Assembly (NCBI GenBank): GCA_964411425.1
Contig: CAYPKW010000007.1
Span: forward strand, 1-64,000
Reading direction: 5' to 3'
DNA length: 64,000 nt
Source of the DNA: CAYPKW01 sp964411425
GTDB taxonomy: Bacteria; Pseudomonadota; Alphaproteobacteria; Dongiales; Dongiaceae
The notes beneath the pieces are model-generated. The model was not told the DNA's origin and did no database searches. It saw nothing but the letters and a program-made list of their open reading frames with translations. The position numbers and the translations under genes are program-made. The stretch's first letter is position 1, and every line of letters begins with the position of its first letter. Shown in pieces: positions 1 to 8,769 of the stretch.

Positions 1-43
1 CGCCCAGCGGCGTTTCCCGCTGCGCATGGGGTTCATCGTTCAT
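1..43 (-). CDS. 5' end of a divergent gene, product unknown (partial)
   Basis: An ATG on the minus strand at 43-41 opens a frame that stays free of stops to the window edge and reads MNDEPHAQRETPLG. It is preceded by a purine-rich GAGAGGGGTGG stretch a few bases upstream on that strand, a good ribosome-binding site. It lies head-to-head with the deacylase at 165. Only 14 residues are visible, so no family can be named. A second ATG at 36 is possible but less well placed. Confidence 0.45.
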   Translation of the reverse strand, partial: MNDEPHAQRETPLG

Positions 44-164
44 TTTTCCACCCCTCTCGCGGGACGCATCGCCCAGCGACACCACCGCGCGCCCCAACCG
101 GCGCTTGATTGACAGGCCGTCGGGGGCCGGAACAGGATCGCGGGCGACGAGAACCGGAATCCGC

Positions 165-1622
165 ATGAACGAACCCGCGCCCGCGCGCGCCGACATCGTG
201 ATCCGCAACGGCGAGGTGATCGACGGCAGCGGCGCCACCCGCACCCGCGCCGACGTGGCGATCTCGGGCGAACGAATCACGGCGATCGGCCAGCTCGGCG
301 GCACCGCGGCCGCGCTCGAGATCGACGCCGCGAACCGCATCCTCGCCCCCGGCTTCATCGACGTGCACACCCACGACGACGGCGCCATGTTCGCCAGCCC
401 GGAGATGACGGCGAAGCTGTCGCAGGGCGTGACCACGGCCGTCTGCGGCAATTGCGGGTTCAGCCTGGCGCCGCTGGCGCCGGGCCGGGCGCTGCCGCAG
501 GAGTTCCGTTTGCTCGGCGACGACGAGGCGTACCGCTATCCCACCATCGCCGACTACGTGGCGGCCTTCGCACGCCAGCCGGCGGCGATCAACGCGGCGC
601 TGCTGGTCGGGCACTCGACCTTGCGCATGGGCGCCATGTCCGAGCTCACGCGCCCGGCCGACGACCGCGAGATCGCCCTCATGCGGGACTCGCTCGCCCA
701 GGGTCTCGCGGAAGGCGCCATCGGCTTCAGCACCGGCCTCGAATACTCGACCGCCCGGGCGGCCCCCACCGAGGAGATCGCCGCCGTCGCGGCGCCGCTC
801 GGGCCGGCGGGCGGCGTCTACGCCACCCATACGCGCGACTACCGCCTGCGGCTGGACGAGGCCATGGAGGAGGCGTTCGAGATCGGGCGGCGGGTGGAGG
901 CGCCGGTGGTGCTGTCGCACCATCAGGGCGACGGGCCGCGCAACTACGGCCACAGCCCGCGCACGCTGGCCCGCATCGACCGGGCGCGCGCACACCAGCC
1001 GGTCGGCCTCGACGTCTATCCCTATAACGTGGCCGCCACGGTGATCGATCCCGCCTTCGCCGCGGATGCCGAGCGGGTGACAGTCACCTGGTCCGAGCCG
1101 CACCCGGAGATGGAGGGCCGCGACCTCGCCGACATCGCGAAGCTGTGGGGCTGCGGCGAGGCCGAGGCGTGCCGGCGGCTCGCCCCCGGCGGGGCCGTCT
1201 ATTACTGCCAGGACGAGGCCGACGTGCGCCGCATCCTCGCCTACCCGCACACCATGATCGGCTCCGACGGGCTGCCGGGCGGGCGCATCCGCCATCCGCG
1301 GCTGTGGGGCACCTTCCCCCGCGTGCTCGGCCACTACGCCCGCGACCTCGAGCTGTTCACCCTCGAGGACGCGGTGCGCAAGATGACCGGCCTCTCGGCC
1401 GAGCGCTTCGGTCTTGCCGGGCGCGGCCGGGTCGTCCCCGGCGCCGTCGCGGACATCACTGTGTTCGATGCAGGCAGCGTGGCCGACCGCGCGACATTCG
1501 CCGAACCGGAGCGGGCGGCCGCCGGCATCGACCTGGTGCTCGTGGGCGGCGTGCCGGCCTGGCGCGACGGCCGCGCCACCGGCGAGCGGCCGGGGCGCAT
1601 CGTGACCCATCGAGCGCAATGA
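165..1622 (+). CDS. N-acyl-D-amino-acid deacylase (amidohydrolase superfamily)
   Basis: A 485-residue cytoplasmic metal-dependent hydrolase expected to release D-amino acids from N-acyl-D-amino acids. The N-terminal strand segment (IVIRNGEVIDGSG) leads to the metal-site motif GFIDVHTHDDG near residue 63. CGNCGFSLAPL, GHSTLRMG, GFSTGLEY, YATHTRDY and LSHHQGDG follow in the order typical of D-aminoacylases, and the C-terminal HTMIGSDGLPGG motif holds the late Asp ligand. The ATG at 165 is preferred over one at 105, because the extra residues are low-complexity and the family starts just before the IVIRNG strand. Its stop overlaps the next start (ATGA), so the two are co-translated. Dihydroorotase-like relatives are the main alternative. 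The acyl substrate is unknown. Confidence 0.88.
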   Translation: MNEPAPARADIVIRNGEVIDGSGATRTRADVAISGERITAIGQLGGTAAALEIDAANRILAPGFIDVHTHDDGAMFASPEMTAKLSQGVTTAVCGNCGFSLAPLAPGRALPQEFRLLGDDEAYRYPTIADYVAAFARQPAAINAALLVGHSTLRMGAMSELTRPADDREIALMRDSLAQGLAEGAIGFSTGLEYSTARAAPTEEIAAVAAPLGPAGGVYATHTRDYRLRLDEAMEEAFEIGRRVEAPVVLSHHQGDGPRNYGHSPRTLARIDRARAHQPVGLDVYPYNVAATVIDPAFAADAERVTVTWSEPHPEMEGRDLADIAKLWGCGEAEACRRLAPGGAVYYCQDEADVRRILAYPHTMIGSDGLPGGRIRHPRLWGTFPRVLGHYARDLELFTLEDAVRKMTGLSAERFGLAGRGRVVPGAVADITVFDAGSVADRATFAEPERAAAGIDLVLVGGVPAWRDGRATGERPGRIVTHRAQ

Positions 1623-2398
1623 GCGAGCCGGTGCGGAGCGAGCGGCGCGGCCCGATCCTGGAGATCACCATCGACCGGCCGAAGGCGAATGCCATCGACC
1701 CGGCGACCAGTCGGGCGCTCGGCGCGGCGTTCGGCGGCTTCCGCGACGACCCGGGGCTTCGGGTCGCCATCCTCACCGGGGCGGGCGACAAGTTCTTCTC
1801 GGCCGGCTGGGACCTGAAGTCGGCCGCCGCCGGCGTCGAGCAGGAGCACGGGCCGGGCGGTTTCGCCGGCCTCACCGAAATGTTCGACCTGGAGAAGCCG
1901 GTGATCGCCGCGGTCAACGGCTTGGCGGTGGGCGGCGGCTTCGAGCTGGCGCTCGCCTGTGACCTCATCGTCGCCGCCGACAGCGTCGAATTTTTCCTGC
2001 CCGAGTTGCGACTCGGCCTCATTCCGGACGCCGGCGGCGTGCTGCGTTTGCCGCGCCGGCTGCCGCGCGCCGTGGCGATGGAGCTGATGCTGACCGGGCG
2101 GCGCATGACGGCGGCCGAGGCGCAAGGCTGGGGCCTAGTCAACCGCGTCGTCCCGGCGGCCGAGCTCATGGCGGCCGCCCGCGCGCTGGCCGCCGCCATA
2201 GTCGAGGCGGCGCCGCTCGCCGTCGCCGCCCTCAAGGCGGTGACCGCCGCCACCGAGCCGCTGCCGCTGCCGGAGGCCTACCGGACCATGCGCTCCGCTC
2301 GCATCGGGGCGTATGAGCGGATGCTGGCCTCGGAAGACTTCAAGGAGGGTCCCCGCGCCTTCGCCGAGAAGCGCCCGCCGGTGTGGCGCGGGCGCTGA
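1619..2398 (+). CDS. Enoyl-CoA hydratase/isomerase family, CaiD-like
   Basis: A 259-residue crotonase-fold enzyme that should hydrate or isomerise a CoA thioester. The segment from FFSAGWDLKSAAAG through GGFAGLTEMFDLEKPVIAAVNG and GGGFELALACDLIVAA to LPELRLGLIPDAGGVLRLP follows the crotonobetainyl-CoA hydratase (CaiD) pattern closely. The two acidic catalytic positions of the crotonase family are both Glu (GGGFELA and LPELRLG). The oxyanion-hole regions are intact. The start is the ATG in an ATGA overlap with the deacylase. No CaiB-type CoA transferase or carnitine dehydrogenase lies in the window, so a carnitine role is only a suggestion. Confidence 0.85.
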   Translation: MSEPVRSERRGPILEITIDRPKANAIDPATSRALGAAFGGFRDDPGLRVAILTGAGDKFFSAGWDLKSAAAGVEQEHGPGGFAGLTEMFDLEKPVIAAVNGLAVGGGFELALACDLIVAADSVEFFLPELRLGLIPDAGGVLRLPRRLPRAVAMELMLTGRRMTAAEAQGWGLVNRVVPAAELMAAARALAAAIVEAAPLAVAALKAVTAATEPLPLPEAYRTMRSARIGAYERMLASEDFKEGPRAFAEKRPPVWRGR

Positions 2399-2470
2399 GG
2401 CCTGCGGATTTCCATATTATTGCCATGAATGTGGTACAGCATCGGCGCGCCATAACCTGCGGCTCTGAGT

Positions 2471-3517
2471 GTGGGTCCCGTGAGACCGGCCGGAAAGTTG
2501 TCGAACCTGGCGCCGCGCTTGGCTGCGGTCGCGTTGGCGCTGGTGGCACTCGGCGCCCAGACGCAGGACGTCCGCTTCTTCCGCATCGGCACCGGGCCGC
2601 CCGGCTCCTCGTACTTTCCCATCGGCGGGGCGATCGCCGCCGCCATCAGCAACCCGCCGGGCTCGCGCGACTGCGAGGCGGGCGGCAGCTGCGGCGTGCC
2701 GGGCCTGATCGCCGTGGCCCAGACCACGCGGGGAGCGCTCGCCAACATCGATGCGGTCGCCGCGGGCGAGCTCGATTCCGGCCTCACCCAGTCCGACGCG
2801 GCCCACTGGGCCTTCAACGGAACGAACGTGTTCGCCAAGCGGGGTGCCGTCGCCAACTTGCGCGCCATCGCCAACCTGTACCAGGAGAGCCTGCAGATCG
2901 TGGTGCGCCGCGGGGCCGGCATCGAATCGATCGCCGGTCTCAAGGGCAAGCGTGTTTCCCTGGGCGAGGAAGGCTCCGGCACGCTGGTCACCGCAAGGGT
3001 CGTGCTGCGCGCTTATGGCCTCGGCGAGAAGCGCATCAAGGCGCAGTATCTCGGCCTCGCCGCCGCGATCGACAAGATGCGCGCCAAGAAGCTCGACGCC
3101 TTCTTCCTCGTCGCCGGCGCGCCCATGCCGGCGATCGCCGAACTGGCGCTTGAGGTTCCCATCGACCTGCTGGCGGTGTCCGGCGACAAGGCGGCGGAGC
3201 TGCGGGCCAAGTACCCGTTCCTGACGGTGGACGTGATGCCCGCCCATACCTACGCCGGCACGGCCAACACCATCACGCTCGGCATCGGCACCATGTGGGT
3301 CGTCACCGCCGAGCTGTCCGAGGAACTCGCCTACGCCATCACCAAGGCGCTGTGGCACCCCTCGACCCGCGAGCTGCTCGACCGGGGCGACCCGATCGGC
3401 CGCAAGATCCGCTTCGAGACCGCGCTGTCCGGCCTGCCCATCCCGCTCCACCCGGGAGCCGCCCGGTACTACGCGGAAGCCGGCGCGGCGCTCGCCAACC
3501 CGCCCTCCGCGCAGTGA
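2471..3517 (+). CDS. TAXI-family solute-binding protein (exported)
   Basis: A 348-residue periplasmic binding protein of the TRAP-associated extracytoplasmic immunogenic (TAXI) family. A GTG start gives a signal peptide (hydrophobic run LAAVALALVALGA, cleavage near AQTQD). The mature N-terminus has the family hallmark FRIGTGPPGSSYFPIGGAIA. SGLTQSDAAHWAF, LKGKRVSLGEEGSGT and the C-terminal IPLHPGAARYY are also typical. It contains a Cys pair in DCEAGGSCG. TAXI proteins normally work with a fused DctQM-type permease, but none lies nearby, so this looks like an orphan or a sensor-type binding protein. A GTG at 2480 is an alternative start. Confidence 0.87.
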   Translation: MGPVRPAGKLSNLAPRLAAVALALVALGAQTQDVRFFRIGTGPPGSSYFPIGGAIAAAISNPPGSRDCEAGGSCGVPGLIAVAQTTRGALANIDAVAAGELDSGLTQSDAAHWAFNGTNVFAKRGAVANLRAIANLYQESLQIVVRRGAGIESIAGLKGKRVSLGEEGSGTLVTARVVLRAYGLGEKRIKAQYLGLAAAIDKMRAKKLDAFFLVAGAPMPAIAELALEVPIDLLAVSGDKAAELRAKYPFLTVDVMPAHTYAGTANTITLGIGTMWVVTAELSEELAYAITKALWHPSTRELLDRGDPIGRKIRFETALSGLPIPLHPGAARYYAEAGAALANPPSAQ

Positions 3518-3541
3518 TCGCGTTGGTTCGCGGCTGGGGCG

Positions 3542-3766
3542 TCAGGCCGATTTCCGGATCAGGAACACGTAGACGCCCTGGGTCTCGCTCTGCTCGACCA
3601 TCCGGTGCCCGGTCGCCGCGCAGAAATGGGCGAAGTCCTTGACCGCGCCCGGGTCGGTGGCCTCGATGCGCAGGACTTCGCCAGGCGCCAGCGCCTGCAT
3701 CGCCTTGCGAGCGCGTAAGACCGGGAGCGGGCATTTGAGCCCCTTGGTGTCCAGCGCGACGGCCAT
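3542..3766 (-). CDS. TusA/SirA-family sulfur-carrier-like protein
   Basis: A 74-residue protein with the TusA signature LDTKGLKCPLPVLRARKAM near the N-terminus, where the Cys-Pro pair is the sulfur-carrying site. The C-terminal half (PGEVLRIEATDPGAVKDFAHFCAATGH, then VYVFLIRKS) is the conserved beta-alpha-beta end. It is read in the same direction as the TAXI-like gene at 3774-4358 and starts 7 bases after that gene's stop, so they are probably co-transcribed. Whether it serves tRNA thiolation, molybdenum-cofactor or sulfur-oxidation chemistry cannot be decided. The sulfite-dehydrogenase-like cluster a few kilobases away makes a sulfur role reasonable. Confidence 0.85.
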   Translation of the reverse strand: MAVALDTKGLKCPLPVLRARKAMQALAPGEVLRIEATDPGAVKDFAHFCAATGHRMVEQSETQGVYVFLIRKSA

Positions 3767-3773
3767 CAGCGTT

Positions 3774-4358
3774 TTATTGCCCCGCCGGCTCGGGTGCGGG
3801 CGCGGGGTCGCCCGCGAAGTAGGCGAGCGCGCCGGGGTGCAGCGGCACGCGCGGGTCGGGCGGCTCGGCGCTTCCGGCGACCGGCAAGAGCGCCTCGGCA
3901 AAGGCGCCGCGGTTCTGGGACAGCGTCTCGGCGATGAGCCAGGCATGACGGGCCGCGAAGTCGTCCCGGCACACGAGCAGAAAATCGCCCAGTCCGATGA
4001 TCGTATGGAGCGGCACCGGACCGTACCCGGCGAAAGGCGGAGCGCCCTCTCGAAGCGCCGCGGCGTCGTCGCGCCGCATGAGCGCCAGGTCGAGCTGCTT
4101 CGTGCCAATGAGGCTGGCGATGCGTTCCTTGTGCGGCGCCCGGCTCACCTGCGCATTGCTACCGGGCAAGCCGTCGACGAGGATCTCGGCGACGCGCTTG
4201 CCGAGCTCGAAGGAAGGCGGGTCCGCGCGGGTGGTCAGGATCAGCAGATAGCGCCGCCGGTAGACGCCCCACTGGCCGTAGGGCGCATGGCCGCCGGCCA
4301 GCAGCCACGCCGCCCCAGCGAGCGCGAGGCGCAGCGCCGTTCGCCGGCTACCCTGCAA
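3774..4358 (-). CDS. TAXI-like solute-binding protein, short form
   Basis: A 194-residue protein with an N-terminal export signal (SRRTALRLALAGAAWLLAGG). Weak TAXI features follow: DLALMRRDDAAAL matches the place where TAXI proteins have a conserved ligand loop, and RVPLHPGALAYFAG matches the C-terminal family motif. It is much shorter than the roughly 320 residues usual for the family and lacks the N-terminal GTGxxxGxYxPxG motif. It may therefore be a reduced or degenerate member. It sits just upstream of the TusA-like gene on the same strand and near the full-length TAXI gene on the other strand. Function unknown. Confidence 0.6.
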   Translation of the reverse strand: MQGSRRTALRLALAGAAWLLAGGHAPYGQWGVYRRRYLLILTTRADPPSFELGKRVAEILVDGLPGSNAQVSRAPHKERIASLIGTKQLDLALMRRDDAAALREGAPPFAGYGPVPLHTIIGLGDFLLVCRDDFAARHAWLIAETLSQNRGAFAEALLPVAGSAEPPDPRVPLHPGALAYFAGDPAPAPEPAGQ

Positions 4359-4377
4359 GGCTCCGGGACCCGCGGCG

Positions 4378-5637
4378 CTACTCCTCGAAGATGGTGGTCG
4401 GCAGAATGGCGCTCACGGCGTAGTTCGGCACGTCCACCAGATTGCCGATCCTGAGGTCGGCCGCAACGCTCGCCACCACATAGGCCTGCTGCGGCGTCAG
4501 ACCCTTCTCGTTGACCATCCAGTCGATCAACTCAAGGAGCGCGTTGCGCGCCGCCAGCGTCAGGTCCTCGGAAAGGTTCTCGAGCGGGCCGATCTTCGCG
4601 CCGTCGAGATAGGTGAGGTAGGGCGGCACCTCGCCCTTCGCCTTCAGCGGGAAGCCGGTGGTCGCGTAAAACTCCGTCGGCGCCAGCTTGCGCAACTGGT
4701 CGCCGCCCTCGAAATGCGGCACCTTGATCTTGGCGCCCAGGCCCTTGCGCACTTCCGTCACCAGCAGGACCTTGGCGCCCATCTCGATCGCCGTGCCCGA
4801 CACCTCGCCGTCGCCCTGGGCGTAGTGCACGTCGCCGACGAACAGCCCGCAGCCGTCGACGAAACACGGGAACAGCATGGTCGTGCCGACGACCATCTGC
4901 TTGATGTCCATGTTACCGCCGTTCTCGCGCGGCGGGATGGTGCGCAGGCAGGCGTCCTTGTGGCTGCCGTCGGGGCCGCAGACATCGGCGGGGAGCGCCC
5001 CAATCGGCTGCGGCGTCAGCACGAAGCCGCCGGCGGATGCCAGCGCCGCCTCGCGCGCCAGGATGGTCGCCACCTCGGGCTCGCCGGGCAATACGCCGAC
5101 CGTGCCCATGAAGCCGTTGAATGGAATCCGCACGCCTGGAATCTGATCGGTCACGGCCTCGACGCGGCTGAGTTTCCAGTTGGCGATATATGGATCGGCG
5201 AACCGGTCGCGCAGGAAACCGAAGCCCGGAATGATTACCGTGTACCCGTAGTTGTCGGGCTCGACGTCGAGCAGCGTCACCGCCAGCACATCGCCGCGCT
5301 CGGCGCCCTCGATGTGCACCGGGCCGGTCAATGGATGCACCAGATTGAGGTCGGCCGCGGTCACGTCTTCCGGTTTGGAGTCGAGGTCGAAGTCGGAATC
5401 GAGCGCGTCGCGGGTCTCGAACAGCAGGTGCTGGCCGGGACTGGCCCGCACGACCGGCTTGATCGCCGGGTGATAGCGGTTGAAGCAGTTCTTGTCGTCA
5501 ACGCAATGCGCGCCGGCCTTCGCCACCCGCACGACGTCCCACGCCTTCACCGCCGTGGTATCGGCGCGCGCCGCCGCCGCGCCCAACGCCAACAGGATCG
5601 CCGCCCCCGCGGTCGAGACTTGCCACGCTCTCATCAT
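4378..5637 (-). CDS. Acetamidase/formamidase family protein with signal peptide
   Basis: A protein of about 419 residues related to FmdA/AmdA amidases. The start is one of two adjacent ATGs at 5637 and 5634. A GGGGAGG site lies 3 and 6 bases upstream of them, whereas the ATG farther upstream has no such site. A clear signal peptide (hydrophobic AILLALGAAAARA) precedes the mature N-terminus, so this copy should act outside the cytoplasm. Family motifs include GPVHIEGAERGDVLAVTLLDVEP, the NGGNMDIKQM segment, and GDVHYAQGDGEVSGTAIE with its metal-binding His. The likely substrates are short amides. It faces the molybdoenzyme operon head-to-head across about 215 bases. The gap shows no clear promoter by eye. 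Confidence 0.82.
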   Translation of the reverse strand: MMRAWQVSTAGAAILLALGAAAARADTTAVKAWDVVRVAKAGAHCVDDKNCFNRYHPAIKPVVRASPGQHLLFETRDALDSDFDLDSKPEDVTAADLNLVHPLTGPVHIEGAERGDVLAVTLLDVEPDNYGYTVIIPGFGFLRDRFADPYIANWKLSRVEAVTDQIPGVRIPFNGFMGTVGVLPGEPEVATILAREAALASAGGFVLTPQPIGALPADVCGPDGSHKDACLRTIPPRENGGNMDIKQMVVGTTMLFPCFVDGCGLFVGDVHYAQGDGEVSGTAIEMGAKVLLVTEVRKGLGAKIKVPHFEGGDQLRKLAPTEFYATTGFPLKAKGEVPPYLTYLDGAKIGPLENLSEDLTLAARNALLELIDWMVNEKGLTPQQAYVVASVAADLRIGNLVDVPNYAVSAILPTTIFEE

Positions 5638-5853
5638 AGTCCTCCCCAAAGGTTTATCCGGACGGCTTCGCTCGTCCGGGCCGGCCATGCGGCGGGGCCT
5701 TTCATCGGCTCCGCGGGTGCAACTCTAAACGCTACGCCGGGGGCTGGCAAACGCTTCGAGACAAGGTTTGACGTGGGCCGACCTTTCGTCGTCATATGAG
5801 CCCGGTTTGACGCGGCCGGCGACGGCCGCGTCGTGGTTCCGGGGATACTCGCC

Positions 5854-8769
5854 GTGACGCGCCGATTCGAAACCGGCAATTACAAAATCGACACCTCGCC
5901 CAAGGTGCATGACGAGGTGAAGACCAGCACCTGCTACATGTGCGCCTGCCGCTGCGGCATCAAGGTGCATCTGCAGGACGGCCGCATCCGATACATCGAG
6001 GGCAACCGCGACCATCCCGTCAACAAGGGCGTGCTGTGCGCCAAGGGCGCGGCCGGCCTCATGAACCACTACTCCCCGGCCCGTCTCAACAAGCCGCTGC
6101 TCCGGATCGGCGAGCGCGGCGCCGGCGAGTTCCGCGAGGTCGAGTGGGACGAGGCGCTGACGGTGGTCGCCCGTTGGCTGGCCGAAATCCGGCGCACCGA
6201 TCCGCGCCGGCTCGCCTTCTTCACCGGCCGCGACCAGAGCCAGGCACTGACCAGTTGGTGGGCGCAGCAGTTCGGCACGCCCAACTACGCCAGCCATGGC
6301 GGCCTCTGTTCGGTCAACATGGCGGCGGCCGGCTTCTACACCATCGGCGGCTCGTTCTGGGAGTTCGGCGAGCCGGACTGGGAGCGTACGCGCTATTTCA
6401 TGATGTTCGGCGTGGCCGAGGACCACAACAGCAACCCGCTCAAGATCGGGCTCGGCAAGCTCAAGGGGCGTCCGGCCGACCGGAGAGCCAAGTTCGTGTC
6501 GGTCAACCCGATCAGGACCGGCTATTCCGCCATCGCCGACGAATGGCTCGGGATCAAGCCCGGCACCGACGGCCTGTTCGTCTTCGCCCTCATTCACGAG
6601 CTGCTGCGGGCCGACAAGGTCGACCTGCCGTTTCTGGTCCGCTACACCAACGCGCCATGGCTGGTGGTGCAGGACCCTGGCGGCGCTAACGATGGCCTGA
6701 TCGCTCGCGACGATCGCGGCCGGCCGCTGTGCTGGGACGGGCCGAGCAATGCGCCGGCCAACGCGCTGTCGCCCGACGTCAAACCGGTGTTGGTCGGAAG
6801 CTTCCGGCTGCCCGACGGCAGCCGCTGCGTGCCGGTGTTCCAGCTCATGGCGGCGCGCTATCTCGACCCGCGCTACGGCCCCGATGCCGCGGCGACGGAA
6901 ACCGGGGTCGGCGCGGATACCATTCGGCGCATCGCCGCGGAACTGGCGCACGCCGCCTTCGAGCAGGAAATCACGCTCGACATACCGTGGACCGACTGGG
7001 CCGGCCGGCGCCACGACAAGGTCGTCGGCCGCCCGGTGAGCATGCACGCGATGCGGGGCATCGCGGCCCATTCCAACGGATTCCACACCTGTCGGGCGAT
7101 CCACCTGCTGCAAATGCTGCTCGGCAGCATCGACTGTCCCGGCGGCTTCCGCTTCAAGCCGCCCTACCCGCGTCCCATTCCGCCGCGCCAGCGCCCCGTT
7201 GGACGCGCGCACGAGATCATCCCGGGCCATCCCCTGCCGGGGGCGCCGCTGGGCTACCCGAACGGCCCGGAGCAATTGCTGGTGGAGGCGGACGGGCGCG
7301 CCCGGCGCATCGACAAGGCGTACTCCTGGGAGGCGCCGCTCGCCGCGCACGGCCTCATGCACATGGTCATCGCCAACGCCTGGAAGGGCGATCCCTACCC
7401 GATCGACACCCTGTTCCTCTACATGTCGAACATGGCCTGGAACTCGACCATGAACACGGGCGGGACGATCGAGAAGCTGACCGATTGGGACAGCGCCGCC
7501 GGCAATTACAAGATCCCGCACGTCGTCTGCGTCGACGCCTATTACTCCGAGATCGTGCCATACGCCGACGTGGTGCTGCCGGACACCACCTATCTCGAAC
7601 GGTACGAGTGCATCTCGTTGCTCGACCGGCCGATCGGCGATGCCGACGGGCCGGCCGACGCCATTCGCCAGCCCGTGGTGGCACCCGACCGCGACGTGCG
7701 GCCGTTCCAGGACGCGCTACTCGAGCTGGGCGCCCGGCTCGGGCTGCAAGGCATGGTGAACGAGTGGGGTGATGCCAAGTTTCCCGGCGGCTACGCCGAC
7801 TTCATCGTGCGCCACGAGTACAGGCCCGGCGTCGGCTCGCTCGCCGGCTGGCGCGGCATCATGGGCGAGAAGACCGGCAAGGGAACGCCGAACCCGCGCC
7901 AGCTCGACAAGTATATAAAGAACGGCTGCTTCTGGCGCCACGAACTGCCCGACGACCACAAGTTTCTGAAGCACGCGAACCGCGCCTATCTGGACTGGGC
8001 GACCGCCATGGGCTTTCTCGACCGCCCCGAGCAGATCGTGCTGCACGTCTACAGCGAGCCGTTGCAGCGCTTCCGCCTGGCCGCCCAGGGTCACGGGCCG
8101 ATGCAGCCGCCGCCGCAGGACCGCACCCGCATCGAGACCTATTTCGATCCGCTGCCGATCTGGTACCGGCCGTTCGAGGAGAGCGCGATCGAGGGCGGCA
8201 ACTATCCGCTCTATGCGCTCAGCCAGCGGCCGATGGCGATGTACCATTCATGGGGCTCGCAGAACGCCTGGCTGCGCCAGATCCACTCCAGCAACCGGCT
8301 GTTCATCAACACGCGCACCGGCCAGTGGCTGGGCCTGGCGGACGAAGATTGGGTGTGGGTGACCAGCCATCACGCCCGCATCAAGGCGCAAGTGAAGCTG
8401 ATGGAGGGCGTCAACAAGGACACCGTGTGGACGTGGAATGCCATCGGCAAGCGGGCCGGCGCCTGGAATCTCTCGCCCGACGCGCCGGAGGCCAAGCGCG
8501 GGTTCATTCTCAATCATCTCGTATCGGAGTTGCTGCCCGAGCGGAACGGTTACCGTTACCCCAACGCCGACCCGGTGACCGGCCAAGCCGCGTGGTACGA
8601 CTTGAGGGTGCGCCTCGAAAAGTGCGCCCCGGTGGAGGCGGGTGAGACCGCGCCACAACTGCCGCCGACGACGCGGCCGGCGAGCCTTGCCCCGGCGCCG
8701 AAGCTGCTGCGCTACGGGGCGGCGTTCCGCGGCCGGCGAGGCGACGATTATCCCAAGCCGGCGCAGTAA
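5854..8769 (+). CDS. soeA: Molybdopterin oxidoreductase large subunit, probable SoeA
   Basis: A catalytic subunit of about 971 residues in the DMSO-reductase superfamily. An N-terminal CxxCxxxC...C cluster motif (TCYMCACRCG, then GVLCAKGAAG) binds a [4Fe-4S] centre. It is followed by the Mo-bis-MGD domains (RDQSQALTSWWAQQFG, the SHGGLC segment, YADVVLPDTTYLERYE) and a C-terminal dinucleotide-binding domain. No Tat signal is present, as expected for cytoplasmic SoeA, unlike periplasmic DmsA. The GTG at 5854 is chosen because GGGGA lies 8 bases upstream; a GTG at 5833 is possible. Size and gene order (large subunit, Fe-S protein, membrane anchor) match sulfite dehydrogenase SoeABC. Other polysulfide- or thiosulfate-type enzymes cannot be excluded. 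Confidence 0.8.
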   Translation: MTRRFETGNYKIDTSPKVHDEVKTSTCYMCACRCGIKVHLQDGRIRYIEGNRDHPVNKGVLCAKGAAGLMNHYSPARLNKPLLRIGERGAGEFREVEWDEALTVVARWLAEIRRTDPRRLAFFTGRDQSQALTSWWAQQFGTPNYASHGGLCSVNMAAAGFYTIGGSFWEFGEPDWERTRYFMMFGVAEDHNSNPLKIGLGKLKGRPADRRAKFVSVNPIRTGYSAIADEWLGIKPGTDGLFVFALIHELLRADKVDLPFLVRYTNAPWLVVQDPGGANDGLIARDDRGRPLCWDGPSNAPANALSPDVKPVLVGSFRLPDGSRCVPVFQLMAARYLDPRYGPDAAATETGVGADTIRRIAAELAHAAFEQEITLDIPWTDWAGRRHDKVVGRPVSMHAMRGIAAHSNGFHTCRAIHLLQMLLGSIDCPGGFRFKPPYPRPIPPRQRPVGRAHEIIPGHPLPGAPLGYPNGPEQLLVEADGRARRIDKAYSWEAPLAAHGLMHMVIANAWKGDPYPIDTLFLYMSNMAWNSTMNTGGTIEKLTDWDSAAGNYKIPHVVCVDAYYSEIVPYADVVLPDTTYLERYECISLLDRPIGDADGPADAIRQPVVAPDRDVRPFQDALLELGARLGLQGMVNEWGDAKFPGGYADFIVRHEYRPGVGSLAGWRGIMGEKTGKGTPNPRQLDKYIKNGCFWRHELPDDHKFLKHANRAYLDWATAMGFLDRPEQIVLHVYSEPLQRFRLAAQGHGPMQPPPQDRTRIETYFDPLPIWYRPFEESAIEGGNYPLYALSQRPMAMYHSWGSQNAWLRQIHSSNRLFINTRTGQWLGLADEDWVWVTSHHARIKAQVKLMEGVNKDTVWTWNAIGKRAGAWNLSPDAPEAKRGFILNHLVSELLPERNGYRYPNADPVTGQAAWYDLRVRLEKCAPVEAGETAPQLPPTTRPASLAPAPKLLRYGAAFRGRRGDDYPKPAQ

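Noticed and set aside
33..1619. Minus-strand open frame of 528 codons opposite the D-aminoacylase
   Set aside because: Antisense shadow in high-GC DNA: Ala/Arg/Gly-rich, no family motifs, and it covers a well-supported forward gene.
5725..7521. Minus-strand open frame of 598 codons opposite soeA
   Set aside because: No recognisable domain; lies within the clear molybdopterin coding frame. Long antisense frames are expected at this GC.
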